From Treponema sp. (lineage in GTDB: Bacteria > Spirochaetota > Spirochaetia > Treponematales > Breznakiellaceae): a stretch of DNA of 8,033 nt. Of this stretch, positions 1 through 5,883 are shown in pieces; position 1 is the stretch's first letter; each line of letters starts with the position of its first letter. The position numbers and the translations under genes are program-made. A model generated the notes under the pieces. The model was not told where the DNA came from. It did no database searches and saw nothing but the letters and a program-made list of their open reading frames with translations. The stretch is taken from assembly GCA_009780545.1 (NCBI GenBank), contig WQZW01000054.1, positions 1 to 8,033 of the forward strand. Direction: 5' to 3'.

Positions 1-276
1 CCTACGGTGGACGTTACCGCCGCCATGGAAAGCGCGAACGCCCTGACCGAGGCGACGCACAGGCCGGAACCGGAAACAGACCGGGAAGAGGGAAACCCCA
101 GGTACGTCAACATCCGCTTCAGGGCGGGGGAATACATGCGCCTGAAAAAGGCTTACGGGGGCCAGGGATTCAATCTCACGACCGGCATAAGGAAGGCCGC
201 CGTGTACATCGCCGACCAGATAGAGGCCCAGGCCATGACGATGACCGAGGGGGGAATCTATCCCAAGAGGGGATAA
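1..276 (+). CDS. Second ribbon-helix-helix-like partition protein, 3' part
   Basis: This is the C-terminal part of the 97-residue protein whose ATG is at 7893; after joining 7910 to 1 the frame is continuous. A GTG at 7 could start a shorter form but has no good ribosome site, whereas the ATG at 7893 does. The first 35 or so residues are polar and probably flexible. The rest reads as a short strand (VNIRF) followed by two helices, the pattern of ribbon-helix-helix DNA binders. It ends in a conserved tail (MTMTEGGIYPKRG). About 20 of the last 57 residues match the preceding gene (7585-7872), so the two arose by duplication. The position behind parA suggests a centromere-binding partner or a paralogous regulator of the partition operon. 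That role is inferred; the fold is predicted by eye. Confidence 0.85.
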   Translation, partial: PTVDVTAAMESANALTEATHRPEPETDREEGNPRYVNIRFRAGEYMRLKKAYGGQGFNLTTGIRKAAVYIADQIEAQAMTMTEGGIYPKRG

Positions 277-280
277 CAAA

Positions 281-388
281 ATGACGGACGCAAACAGGCA
301 GGAACTGGCCGGGCTGATCGACGCTCTGATCATGAAAACGCTGCGGAAGGATGTCCTCATGGCTTACGTCGATGCGGTGAGGGGATAG
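281..388 (+). CDS. Small hypothetical protein, 35 aa
   Basis: This 35-codon frame starts 4 bases after the preceding stop and ends 3 bases before the next ATG, so it fits exactly into the operon. AGAGGGG just upstream (about 264-271, inside the end of the previous gene) is a fair ribosome site. The peptide begins MTDANRQELAGLIDAL and is predicted to be mostly one amphipathic helix with no cysteines or membrane segment. I do not recognise a family. It could be a real small protein, or a spacer translated only to couple the partition genes to the downstream genes. The lack of slack on both sides and the ribosome site favour translation. Confidence 0.5.
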   Translation: MTDANRQELAGLIDALIMKTLRKDVLMAYVDAVRG

Positions 389-391
389 CTC

Positions 392-715
392 ATGAGCATC
401 GCCGCCTTCGTTGCCGACCAGATGGGCCGCTACGTCGCCGGGGGGATGAGCCCCGAAAACGCCGAACGGTTCACCATGGGGGAACTTCGGGCCATGTACG
501 AAGGCAACCACTACGGCAGGGACGACGCGGGAAAGCCAGTACGGACGGCACCACCCGAAGAGGTGGATACGGAGGCGGCGATGAGGGAAGGGGAGGCGGC
601 CGCGAGGAACTTCACGGCGTCCCTGACAACAGGGACGATACCGGCCCCGAACGTAAGGGCGGCGCAGCGAACCGGGCTTGAGGCACTCAAGGAATACGTA
701 AGGAGGACGGCATGA
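392..715 (+). CDS. Hypothetical protein, 107 aa, between partition and replication genes
   Basis: The ATG at 392 follows GAGGGG in the end of the 35-aa gene. The stop overlaps the next start in the pattern ATGA (712-715), so translation of the helicase gene is probably coupled to it. The protein is soluble and charged. It has a helical N-terminus (MSIAAFVADQMGRYVAGGMS), a middle segment rich in Glu and Ala, and a C-terminal helix ending EYVRRTA. No catalytic motif, zinc site, signal peptide or membrane segment is visible and I recognise no family. Codon use matches parA and the helicase. Its position suggests a helper of replication or partition, such as a helicase loader or copy-number factor, but nothing in the sequence proves this. 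Confidence 0.75.
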   Translation: MSIAAFVADQMGRYVAGGMSPENAERFTMGELRAMYEGNHYGRDDAGKPVRTAPPEEVDTEAAMREGEAAARNFTASLTTGTIPAPNVRAAQRTGLEALKEYVRRTA

Positions 716-1920
716 AGGACGTGAGGGAAGCGGAACGGTGCTTCCTGTCAAGTTTACTGCGGGCCATCGAACAAGGCAAAGCGGAAACAAAATTGAAGGC
801 CGACGACTTCGACAGCCCCGTACACAAGCAAGTCTTCATCACCATAATGGCGGAGATAAAGGCCGGTTTTACCCCGACCTTCAAGTCATTGGTAGACGGG
901 ACTTCGGGTATGGACGTGCGGCCCTCGGAAATCGCCGAGATAACGGATGCCGTGCCGATTGCCGACAAACTGAAGTTCTACGAAGATCAGGTTGAAGAGG
1001 CAAGCACATACCGCCAGTTTATCCAGGCCATGAATAATACCAAGGCCGCAATCGACAGCGGCAAGACCGACATCAAGACGGCCATCAATAACTTCATCCC
1101 CGCACTGGCGGCTGTAACCAATGTAAGGAACGAGGCACGTATAGCGACCGCCTCCGAACTGCTGGACAGGAACTTTCCCCCCATACGCTGGATAGTCCCC
1201 GGCCTCATAGGTGAGGGAACTACCCTGCTGGGAGGAGCCCCGAAGATCGGCAAGTCCTGGTTTGTCCTCAACCTCGCCATAGCTGCGGCGGCCGGAGGCG
1301 GCTTCCTGGGCAGCCTCAGGGCCGAAAAGACGAAGACGCTGTACCTCGCCCTTGAGGATACCGGTCGTCGCATACAAAGCCGCCTGAAGAAATTGGGAGC
1401 GCCGAGGACCGACGACCTCCACGTGGCCACGCAGTGGAAGGACGGCTACATCGGCCTGGAAAACTACCTGAAGGTCAACGACGGCATAAAGCTGGTCGTC
1501 ATCGACACCCTGGCCCGCTTCTCCGGCATAAAGGACATGAACGATTACTCGGAAACGGACACGGCAATGGCGCGGTTGAAGCGTATTGCGGACGACCTTG
1601 GCGTTGCCATTGTCGTGATCCACCATGCGAAGAAGGCCGGCAAGAGGAATGAGGGTGTGGACTGGATGGAATCCATCCTGGGAAGTACGGGGCTTACGGG
1701 CGCGTCGGACACGATGATCGTCATAACCCGAACCCGGGACGCGGACGGGGCCAAGAACACGGCAACCCTCCACGCAACGGGCAGGGACACGGCGGACATC
1801 AAGCATCACCTGAAACTCGACCTCGACTGCGGGGGATGGGCCATCACAAGCAAGACGGAACTAAGTTCTCCCGATAAGAAAACATCAGGAAAAGATGACG
1901 CTAGGGACGGTTGGACATAA
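712..1920 (+). CDS. repA: RepA-type replicative helicase (DnaB-like N-terminal domain + RecA/AAA_25 ATPase)
   Basis: This 402-residue protein probably unwinds plasmid DNA at the origin as a hexameric helicase. Residues 3-110 resemble the DnaB N-terminal helical domain: AER near the start, a DDF/H pattern at 31-38, a YEDQVEEAS helix at 90-98 and a following R101. In DnaB this domain contacts the DnaG primase. Residues about 155-380 form the ATPase of the RSF1010 RepA/AAA_25 type. It has Walker A GGAPKIGKS at 174-182, the catalytic glutamate in YLALED (E215), Walker B LVVID at 261-265 and the HH pair in VVIHHAKK at 304-305. RSF1010 RepA is about 280 residues, so the extra N-terminal domain explains the length. 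The ribosome site AAGGAGG lies at 700-706. Its stop overlaps the next ATG by one base. A purely RecA-like accessory ATPase is the alternative. Confidence 0.88.
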   Translation: MKDVREAERCFLSSLLRAIEQGKAETKLKADDFDSPVHKQVFITIMAEIKAGFTPTFKSLVDGTSGMDVRPSEIAEITDAVPIADKLKFYEDQVEEASTYRQFIQAMNNTKAAIDSGKTDIKTAINNFIPALAAVTNVRNEARIATASELLDRNFPPIRWIVPGLIGEGTTLLGGAPKIGKSWFVLNLAIAAAAGGGFLGSLRAEKTKTLYLALEDTGRRIQSRLKKLGAPRTDDLHVATQWKDGYIGLENYLKVNDGIKLVVIDTLARFSGIKDMNDYSETDTAMARLKRIADDLGVAIVVIHHAKKAGKRNEGVDWMESILGSTGLTGASDTMIVITRTRDADGAKNTATLHATGRDTADIKHHLKLDLDCGGWAITSKTELSSPDKKTSGKDDARDGWT

Positions 1921-3023
1921 TGGCAAAAAAGCTGCCGCTGCACATAATGCATGAACCAAAGTCTATGGTATGGGCTGAAGCTACTCCCTTAAGCGAACAT
2001 AAGAAACGGGAAGCGGAAGGAATACAGGCAGAGCTCGTCCCAATTGGCTCAAAGGAAGCCCCTTTGCCGTTATCACGGGCAACTACGGATTTAAGGAAAG
2101 CGTACCCCTACATCTTTGACTGTGCGGCTTATGCCAAAACGCATAATCCCGAAAAAATAGATACGGACCTATTTTATTCCCGCTTCACCATGCCGTACAG
2201 CGTTTTCCTTGACTATTGCCTCGACTATTGTACAGAACAAACGGACTATTTAAAAAAGGAAATATACCAACTCATAAAGGGGCAACCCGCAAAATATATA
2301 AAAATTTCCCAAGAAAGAACCGTTCTTGCCCAACCCGTCATCATTGCTTTCTCGCATACCGACCTGAAGACCGGCAAGGAAAAAAGAATTAAAAATATAG
2401 GGCACGACGCAAAAGTTGACACGGTTCAGGTTCAAATTCTCAAAGAGCTCCTTGACGTTTCCCACGGTTACGTGAACCTACCTAAGGCCTTCTACGCCAA
2501 AATGAGAAGAGCATACAACACCATAAGATCAGTGGCACATGATGTTTTGGATAATAATGGCTACTGGGAAACCATAAATGCCGTTAAAAGTATAGTACCA
2601 ACGAAGATAACCACGACAGATGCGGCGATGATAACAACAGTATTGCAATCTCAGGCCGTACAACTTGATAGTCTGGAACAGGGCGGGTACCACTCAGTAT
2701 ACCTAGCTTTTGAGTATATACTGGCCAATAGGAAAAGAGGTGCCTCGGAACAGAACTACAGGTTTCTTGATCTTTGTGAGAAATGTGCCCCTACATTGAC
2801 GCAGGTAAAAAACGGCAAACGCTATTTCAAGAGTGCAGCAGATGCCATGGCTTTTATGGGAACTCTACAGATGTTTGCTCTTCAGTTTTCGGGGGAGAAA
2901 TCTATAGGCATACAAAGCATAGCAACCCACTCTACGGCAGAAAGGTTTGAGATCACAGTAATTTTCTCCCAACCTAAAATACAACCGCAGGTACGCCGTA
3001 AAGCGATCAAACGCTCATCCTAA
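1920..3023 (+). CDS. Probable replication initiator (iteron-binding, RepC-like by position)
   Basis: This 367-residue protein begins at the ATG of a TAATG overlap with the helicase stop. A TTG at 1911 in the same frame could add three residues but lacks support. I do not recognise its family from motifs. The N-terminal 80 residues are polar. The middle (about 115-200) has strand-rich stretches (AQPVIIAFSHTDLKTGK) followed by helices, compatible with winged-helix initiator folds, and the tail is basic (RRKAIKRSS). The evidence for function is context: it is the last gene of the replication operon, follows a RepA-type helicase as repC does in IncQ plasmids, and iterons start about 18 bases after its stop. 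The gene is clearly AT-richer than its neighbours (two sampled lines at 43% and 48% GC, against about 63% in the helicase gene) with AAA/ATA/TTT codons, suggesting acquisition from another source. Confidence 0.6.
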   Translation: MAKKLPLHIMHEPKSMVWAEATPLSEHKKREAEGIQAELVPIGSKEAPLPLSRATTDLRKAYPYIFDCAAYAKTHNPEKIDTDLFYSRFTMPYSVFLDYCLDYCTEQTDYLKKEIYQLIKGQPAKYIKISQERTVLAQPVIIAFSHTDLKTGKEKRIKNIGHDAKVDTVQVQILKELLDVSHGYVNLPKAFYAKMRRAYNTIRSVAHDVLDNNGYWETINAVKSIVPTKITTTDAAMITTVLQSQAVQLDSLEQGGYHSVYLAFEYILANRKRGASEQNYRFLDLCEKCAPTLTQVKNGKRYFKSAADAMAFMGTLQMFALQFSGEKSIGIQSIATHSTAERFEITVIFSQPKIQPQVRRKAIKRSS

Positions 3024-3040
3024 CGAACTCTGGAAGGGTT

Positions 3041-3126
3041 TTTATCCGAACTTGCCACGAACTTTATCCGAACTTGCTATGAAAAACAGGCATTTTTATC
3101 CGAACTTGCTATGAAAAACAGGCATT
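3041..3126 (+). repeat. Three direct repeats (iterons), likely replication origin
   Basis: The 15-mer TTTATCCGAACTTGC occurs exactly three times in the same orientation, at 3041-3055, 3063-3077 and 3095-3109. Copies 2 and 3 belong to a perfect 32-bp tandem unit (3063-3094 and 3095-3126), while copy 1 is followed by a different, shorter spacer, giving starts 22 and 32 bases apart. Both spacings are near whole turns of the helix. Iterons directly behind a probable initiator gene are the usual mark of a theta-type plasmid origin, bound by the initiator for both replication and copy control. A degenerate half (CGAACTCTGG, 3024-3033) may be a fourth relic. Confidence 0.8.
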
Positions 3127-3152
3127 TTACTACATGTACAATAAGTACAACA

Positions 3153-3189
3153 TGCCCGGCGGGTCCGCTTGCGGCTACCCCGCCAGGCA
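3153..3189. other. GC-rich stem-loop next to the iterons
   Basis: TGCC, GGCGGGT and CCGC on the left can pair with GCGG, ACCCCGCC and GGCA on the right around a TT turn, with one C-A mismatch and two small bulges. No T-run follows on either strand, so it is unlikely to be a terminator. Beside iterons and a helicase gene it could be a single-strand priming signal, comparable in position to the ssi hairpins of IncQ origins. That role is inference. Confidence 0.45.
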
Positions 3190-3301
3190 GGACTGGGGTA
3201 TACCGAACATCGGCAATGGTGCTGTTCGGGGCTCCATAGGCACTCGATCCGATCTTTCCGTTATTCTTTCCGTTTCCGCCGGTTTTGCCGTTTCCCGCAT
3301 C

Positions 3302-3331
3302 AAGGGCCTTCCCCGGCCTTATCGTCTTTTT
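3302..3331 (+). terminator. Possible weak terminator of the par-rep operon
   Basis: AAG-GGCC pairs with GGCCTT across a TTCCCC loop with one bulged G, and TCTTTTT follows four bases later on the plus strand. It is the first plus-strand candidate after the rep operon, but it lies about 280 bases past the stop and the stem is short. The T-run is also part of the palindromic element at 3326-3345. Confidence 0.3.
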
Positions 3332-3345
3332 AGGTGTCAGGAAAG
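3326..3345. repeat. Dispersed palindromic element, copy A (left edge of accessory block)
   Basis: CTTTTTAGGTGTCAGGAAAG is an imperfect 20-bp dyad. Without gaps it matches copy B (4804-4823) at 14 of 20 positions and copy D (6571-6590) at 13 of 20. It lies just beyond the last minus-strand gene and so marks the left boundary of the minus-strand block. Its role is unknown; a boundary or recombination element, an operator, or a terminator fragment are possible. Confidence 0.45.
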
Positions 3346-3385
3346 TCCCGCTTGAGGACCAAAGGGGATGGCCGGTACCCTTGCC

Positions 3386-3706
3386 CTACGGGGCGCCCGA
3401 CATGTCCAGGTCGATCAGGCCCGAGGCTTTCCTGCGGTCCCTTTCTTCCAGCGCGTCCAGGAAGTCCATCACGTCCGACTCCCCGTAGCAAAGCCGGACA
3501 CGGCCGGGCCTGACCGTGGTGTCTTCCAGGAAGAAGTCGGCCATCGTGGCATCGAAGAAGCCGAGTTCGCGGTCCGTGAGGCCCAATGCCATGACCGCCC
3601 CCCGTGCCGAGTAGAGGCGGTGGCCCTCGGCGATGTCCACGAAGCCGCAGCGCATGGCGGAAGCCAGGTAACCCCTGCCCACCGCCTCCCTTTCCGTCTC
3701 GCCCAT
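3386..3706 (-). CDS. Hypothetical protein, 106 aa, coupled to the tyrosine recombinase
   Basis: The ATG at 3706 shares one base with the recombinase stop (TGATG), which indicates coupled translation; a GTG one codon earlier is possible. The product is a soluble, charged, rather acidic protein with aromatic segments (GYLASAMRCGFVDIAEG near the N-terminus and RELGFFDATMADFFLEDT in the middle). A Glu/Arg-rich helix sits near the end (FLDALEERDRR). I recognise no family. Genes coupled to phage and plasmid integrases sometimes encode directionality or accessory factors. This one is more acidic than typical excisionases and shows no obvious winged helix, so that role is only a guess. The base-usage pattern agrees with the recombinase, supporting a real gene. 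Confidence 0.75.
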   Translation of the reverse strand: MGETEREAVGRGYLASAMRCGFVDIAEGHRLYSARGAVMALGLTDRELGFFDATMADFFLEDTTVRPGRVRLCYGESDVMDFLDALEERDRRKASGLIDLDMSGAP

Positions 3707-4692
3707 CACAGCTTTACCCCCAGGCTTTTCAGGTAGGTCTGGGTGATGGCCACGTTCCCGTGGTTCAGCAGACCGGAAACCCTCACGATGTCCTTTGTTC
3801 GTTTGTACTCATTGCAGGCGAAGAAGTGCCGGAAGTCGTGGCAGGAGTACGGGGCGGCGATCTTCCCCGCCCTGTGCAGTTTCCCGACCCGGTAGTTGAT
3901 CCTCCGTTCCAGGGCATTTGCGGTCATCCCGTCGAAAGGCTTCCTTGCGTCCAGTCCGGCGGCCTTTATCGCGGCCAGGGCCTTTGCCGGAAGGGTTATC
4001 CCGTCCGTGCCGCCTTCCTTGAGGGCCTTCCCCTTGCTTGTGCCGGTGTACATGTCGCCCTTCCTTTCCAGCTCCGGCAGGGCCCCCGCCCTCAGCCCCC
4101 TGGTTGCCATCACTACCACCACCGCCTTCTCGAACGGCGGCAGTTCGGAAAGCAGCGCGGCGTAGTCCTTGGCGGAAGGTATGACCGTGGGCTTCTTGTT
4201 CTCTTTCGCCGGCCTTATCTTGGTTCCCCTGATCGGGTTCTTTATCGCCCCGTGGTAGCGTTCCAGGAAGGTAAAGAAGGCGGATACCGCCGCGATGTCC
4301 CTGCGGACGGATGCGGCGGCCCTGCCCTCGGCCTTCAGGTCCCTGATGAAACGGTCGGCCCGTCCCGCGTCCATGTGGAGCGGGTTCACGTCCTCCCGCC
4401 TTGCCCATGCGTCCAGGCGGTCCATGGCGGCGGCGTAGGCCCTGCGGGTGTGGGGGCTCCGGGTGTCGGCAAGGAACGTGTCCCTTTCCCCGGCGTAGTC
4501 GATCCTGGCGATGTCCACGCCCCGATTCACGGTGTCCGCCCTGCGCCGCTCCTTCGCGTCCCGGATGGCCTTGATCAATGCCTCCGGGGTCCAGGTGGCC
4601 GGGTTGTCGATGCCGGCGAATTCGGAGAGTTCGGAGGCGAGCGCGGCACCCTCCATGCTTCCGCCGTTCAGGACCGCCAAAAGATTGTTCAT
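3706..4692 (-). CDS. Tyrosine recombinase / integrase
   Basis: From the ATG at 4692 this is a 328-residue site-specific recombinase with the full catalytic set. It has R201 in ATRGLRAG, a lysine in the following hairpin (K220 or K222), H285 and R288 in SCHDFRHFFA, H311 in GLLNHGN and the nucleophile Y320 in TQTYLK nine residues later. Residues about 65-155 form the usual SAM-like core-binding domain (SPHTRRAYAAAMDRLDAW), and the first 60 residues are an extra N-terminal region. The start at 4692 has AGAGGA upstream; ATG 4716 or GTG 4773 would give longer forms but have poorer ribosome sites. It cleaves and rejoins DNA through a 3'-phosphotyrosine. On a small plasmid it may resolve multimers or move the adjoining cassettes. 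The inverted repeat at 4740-4768 is its most likely target or operator. Confidence 0.92.
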   Translation of the reverse strand: MNNLLAVLNGGSMEGAALASELSEFAGIDNPATWTPEALIKAIRDAKERRRADTVNRGVDIARIDYAGERDTFLADTRSPHTRRAYAAAMDRLDAWARREDVNPLHMDAGRADRFIRDLKAEGRAAASVRRDIAAVSAFFTFLERYHGAIKNPIRGTKIRPAKENKKPTVIPSAKDYAALLSELPPFEKAVVVVMATRGLRAGALPELERKGDMYTGTSKGKALKEGGTDGITLPAKALAAIKAAGLDARKPFDGMTANALERRINYRVGKLHRAGKIAAPYSCHDFRHFFACNEYKRTKDIVRVSGLLNHGNVAITQTYLKSLGVKL

Positions 4693-4739
4693 CGCGTCTT
4701 CCTCTTCCTTGCCCATAGGTTTTCTATCGGCATTTCCGA

Positions 4740-4768
4740 TTGTATGATAAGATAAGGTTATCATACAA
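4740..4768. repeat. 11-7-11 inverted repeat, candidate recombinase core site
   Basis: TTGTATGATAA and TTATCATACAA are perfect 11-bp inverted arms around a 7-bp centre (GATAAGG). Two inverted recombinase-binding arms around a 6-8 bp exchange region is the standard core architecture for tyrosine recombinases (lox 8, dif 6, lambda att 7). It lies 48 bases upstream of the preferred recombinase start. It could equally be an operator for the recombinase gene, and both roles can coexist. Confidence 0.55.
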
Positions 4769-4783
4769 CGCACGGAAAGTCAA
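4755..4783 (-). promoter_or_regulatory. Possible promoter of the recombinase operon
   Basis: On the minus strand TTGACT (4783-4778) is followed 17 bases later by TAACCT (4760-4755), a good -35 with a weak -10. The -10 lies inside the 11-7-11 inverted repeat, so any protein bound there would block transcription. A TATGAT also lies within the repeat but is wrongly spaced from TTGACT. Confidence 0.35.
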
Positions 4784-4803
4784 GCGGCAACCGGTGATTC
4801 CGC

Positions 4804-4823
4804 TTTTTCAGAAGTCAGAAAAA
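4804..4823. repeat. Dispersed palindromic element, copy B
   Basis: TTTTTCAGAAGTCAGAAAAA is an imperfect dyad: six outer pairs, one mismatch, two inner pairs. It matches copy D at 16 of 20 positions and copy A at 14 of 20. It sits in the gap between the end of the 79-aa gene and the recombinase gene. The bases running out of it (GAAAAACAGGCA, 4818-4829) are also found inside iteron units 2 and 3. Confidence 0.5.
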
Positions 4824-4879
4824 CAGGCAGGTATTCCTTGTGGTTTCCGGATGGGTAATAACGAGTATTTTCGGGAAGG

Positions 4880-5119
4880 TCAGTCCGGCAGGGCGGAATA
4901 CCGGAAAAGCCAGGCCGTAGGGTCGCCGCCCATCGCAAGCCGTTCTATGGCCTCCGCCGCCTCCCTGCCGTCCTCCGAACCTGCCCCCGCCCTCCATTCC
5001 CGGATTATGCCGGCGACGGTCGGCCGTCTGCGCTTCGGGGCCTCGATGCCGCACGGAGGTATTCCCGGCAGGGGAATCCCGTCCCTGCGGGTTCCGGCTA
5101 TGCGTCCGCCCAGTCTCAA
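4880..5119 (-). CDS. Hypothetical protein, 79 aa, coupled to the HTH gene
   Basis: The frame opens with TTG at 5119, overlapping the stop of the HTH gene in the pattern TTGA, so it is probably translated by coupling; no separate ribosome site is seen. The first 35 residues are basic and rich in Gly, Pro and Arg. The second half is a likely helix (VAGIIREW, REAAEAIERLAMGG) ending FRYSALPD. I recognise no family. Base usage is like that of its neighbours and it fills the gap before copy B. The TTG start and low-complexity N-terminus leave real doubt about the start. Confidence 0.5.
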   Translation of the reverse strand: MRLGGRIAGTRRDGIPLPGIPPCGIEAPKRRRPTVAGIIREWRAGAGSEDGREAAEAIERLAMGGDPTAWLFRYSALPD

Positions 5120-5517
5120 ACCGCGCTCGGCTTGTTGCTGTCGAAAAGCCCGCCCTTGTCGTCGATGGTGTTGTGGTTGATCTGCGCCTCGATGCTCCGG
5201 TACCGGTCGGCAAGTTCCAGCAGCTTGACGGCGGCCGCAAGCCTTACCTGCGGCGGGGCCCGGTCGTCGTCGATCAGGCCGCTCATGAAGTCGGTGGCCT
5301 TGTCCTCAAGTCCCCGCACCTTTTCGGCGGCCTCCCGCATCTGCGCCCGCCGCAGGTCACGGTAGGCCGTGACGAAGGACATGTCCCCGTGGATGTAGTT
5401 GTACAGGGTCTTGCGGCTTACTCCGGCGATCTCGGCGGCCTCGGTGAAGGTCCCCGCCGTCATCAGCGCGGCAAGGGCCGCGTCCCTGCTTGCGTCTATC
5501 GGTCTCTTTTTAGCCAT
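5116..5517 (-). CDS. Helix-turn-helix DNA-binding protein (terminase-small-subunit / phBC6A51-like)
   Basis: The ATG at 5517 follows AGGAG by ten bases; the open frame runs further upstream but without another good start. The 133-residue product begins with a basic MAKKRP. A helix-turn-helix lies at about residues 12-48 (AALAALMTAGTFTEAAEIAG, then SRKTLYNYIHGD). A long helical region follows (RRAQMREAAEKVRGLEDKA and PPQVRLAAAVKLLELADRYR, about 55-110), with a polar tail. This layout is that of the small phage-related HTH proteins grouped with phBC6A51 and terminase small subunits, common on mobile elements. It probably binds DNA as an oligomer, either as a regulator of this plasmid or as a phage-derived packaging-type protein. 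With no terminase large subunit here, a regulatory or structural role is more likely. Confidence 0.85.
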   Translation of the reverse strand: MAKKRPIDASRDAALAALMTAGTFTEAAEIAGVSRKTLYNYIHGDMSFVTAYRDLRRAQMREAAEKVRGLEDKATDFMSGLIDDDRAPPQVRLAAAVKLLELADRYRSIEAQINHNTIDDKGGLFDSNKPSAV

Positions 5518-5547
5518 CGATATGTCTCTCCTCTGTTCTAAGCCCGG

Positions 5548-5556
5548 ATCATAACA
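5548..5556 (-). promoter_or_regulatory. Extended -10 promoter candidate for the HTH gene
   Basis: On the minus strand TGTTATGAT contains an extended -10 (TGn before TATGAT) about 30 bases upstream of the HTH start, giving a short leader with the ribosome site. No good -35 is seen, as often with extended -10 promoters. ATCATAAC from this spot recurs in the left arm of the 84-bp dyad (5808-5815). Confidence 0.4.
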
Positions 5557-5599
5557 TTTCCGCCGTCGGCATAGTGAGGGAATGCCGCAGGATGCACGG

Positions 5600-5655
5600 G
5601 AAAGCCCCGCCACGGGGTTTCGCCGTCCGTTTCCGCACTTTTTCACGAAAAGTGC
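5600..5655. repeat. Pair of adjacent hairpins
   Basis: GAAA-G-CCCCG (5600-5609) pairs with CGGGGTTTC (5613-5621) around a CCA loop with one bulged G. Thirteen bases on, GCACTTTT (5635-5642) pairs perfectly with AAAAGTGC (5648-5655) around a 5-base loop. Neither is followed by a clear T-run. Downstream of the minus-strand LPD3-like gene they could slow transcripts; as DNA they could extrude. Confidence 0.45.
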
Positions 5656-5686
5656 CCTTTGCGGCCGTCCCTGCCCCCTCCTCGTG

Positions 5687-5727
5687 CTTTTAGGGGGATG
5701 TCAAAAGTCAGCCCCGAAAAAACAGGC
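5687..5727. repeat. Dispersed palindromic element, copy C (diverged, expanded)
   Basis: CTTTTAGGGGGATGTCAAAAG aligns with copy A if about four bases are inserted after TTTTAGG. It continues into AAGTCAG and GAAAAAACAGGC (5716-5727), which match copy B and its flank. GGGG (5694-5697) and CCCC (5712-5715) make it a hairpin. It lies upstream of the HTH unit, in the gap separating it from the LPD3-like gene. Confidence 0.4.
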
Positions 5728-5799
5728 CTTGCATCGGATGCACCGCTTACGGGGCTCGCCGAGGTGATTGTCCCGGTGATCGAAGCCCCCGCCGCAACA

Positions 5800-5883
5800 G
5801 CCGGCTAATCATAACGCTGTATTCTGTATTCCCTTCGGCACCGGCAAGCCGGCGTACAGAATAGGCCGTTATGAATAGCCGGC
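5800..5883. repeat. 84-bp imperfect inverted repeat
   Basis: Two 29-base arms (5800-5828 and 5855-5883) are complementary at 25 positions. They consist of GCCGGCTA, one mismatch, TCATAACG, three mismatches and TATTCTGTA. The 26-base centre holds a smaller hairpin, CCGGC-AA-GCCGG (5841-5852). It is too long for an ordinary operator and has no following T-run of its own. Candidates are a recombination site, a transfer or single-strand origin, or the remnant of a short inverted-repeat element. Confidence 0.6.

Larger units (their letters stand above)
3024..3385. other. Origin region between the rep operon and the minus-strand block
   Basis: This 362-bp stretch holds no convincing gene. From left to right it contains the iterons (3041-3126), an AT-rich stretch with interrupted dyad symmetry (CATGTAC/GTAC-CATG, 3133-3154), a strong GC-rich hairpin (3153-3189) and an inverted pair of CCGAACA (3203-3209 and 3223-3229). 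A pyrimidine-rich run with CTTTCCGTT repeated 12 bases apart follows (3254-3274). Then come a possible terminator (3302-3331) and a palindromic element (3326-3345). The order iterons, AT-rich segment, hairpins resembles origins of helicase-encoding plasmids, but the melting site and priming sites are inferred. Confidence 0.6.

Noticed and set aside
1152..1163. TCCGAACTGC in the helicase gene and TCCGAACCTGC near 4976, similar to the iteron
   Set aside because: Both are inside coding sequence, isolated, and lack the TTTA lead and TTGC end of the iterons; chance matches to a short core.
886..1809. 307-codon minus-strand open frame
   Set aside because: It is antisense to the helicase gene, which has Walker motifs in the other strand; no ribosome site or recognisable motif.
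3024..3200. CRISPR array reading of the iterons
   Set aside because: Only three repeats, two of them in perfect 32-bp tandem with identical spacers, next to a rep gene and with no cas genes; an origin explains them better.
3134..3488. Plus-strand frames in the origin region (3134-3355 and 3285-3488)
   Set aside because: No ribosome sites, low-complexity products, and they run over the origin hairpin or the 106-aa minus-strand gene.
3604..4755. 383-codon open frame on the plus strand
   Set aside because: It lies opposite the tyrosine recombinase, whose full catalytic set is clear. The translation is Pro/Gly/Arg-rich low complexity, as expected opposite a GC-rich gene.
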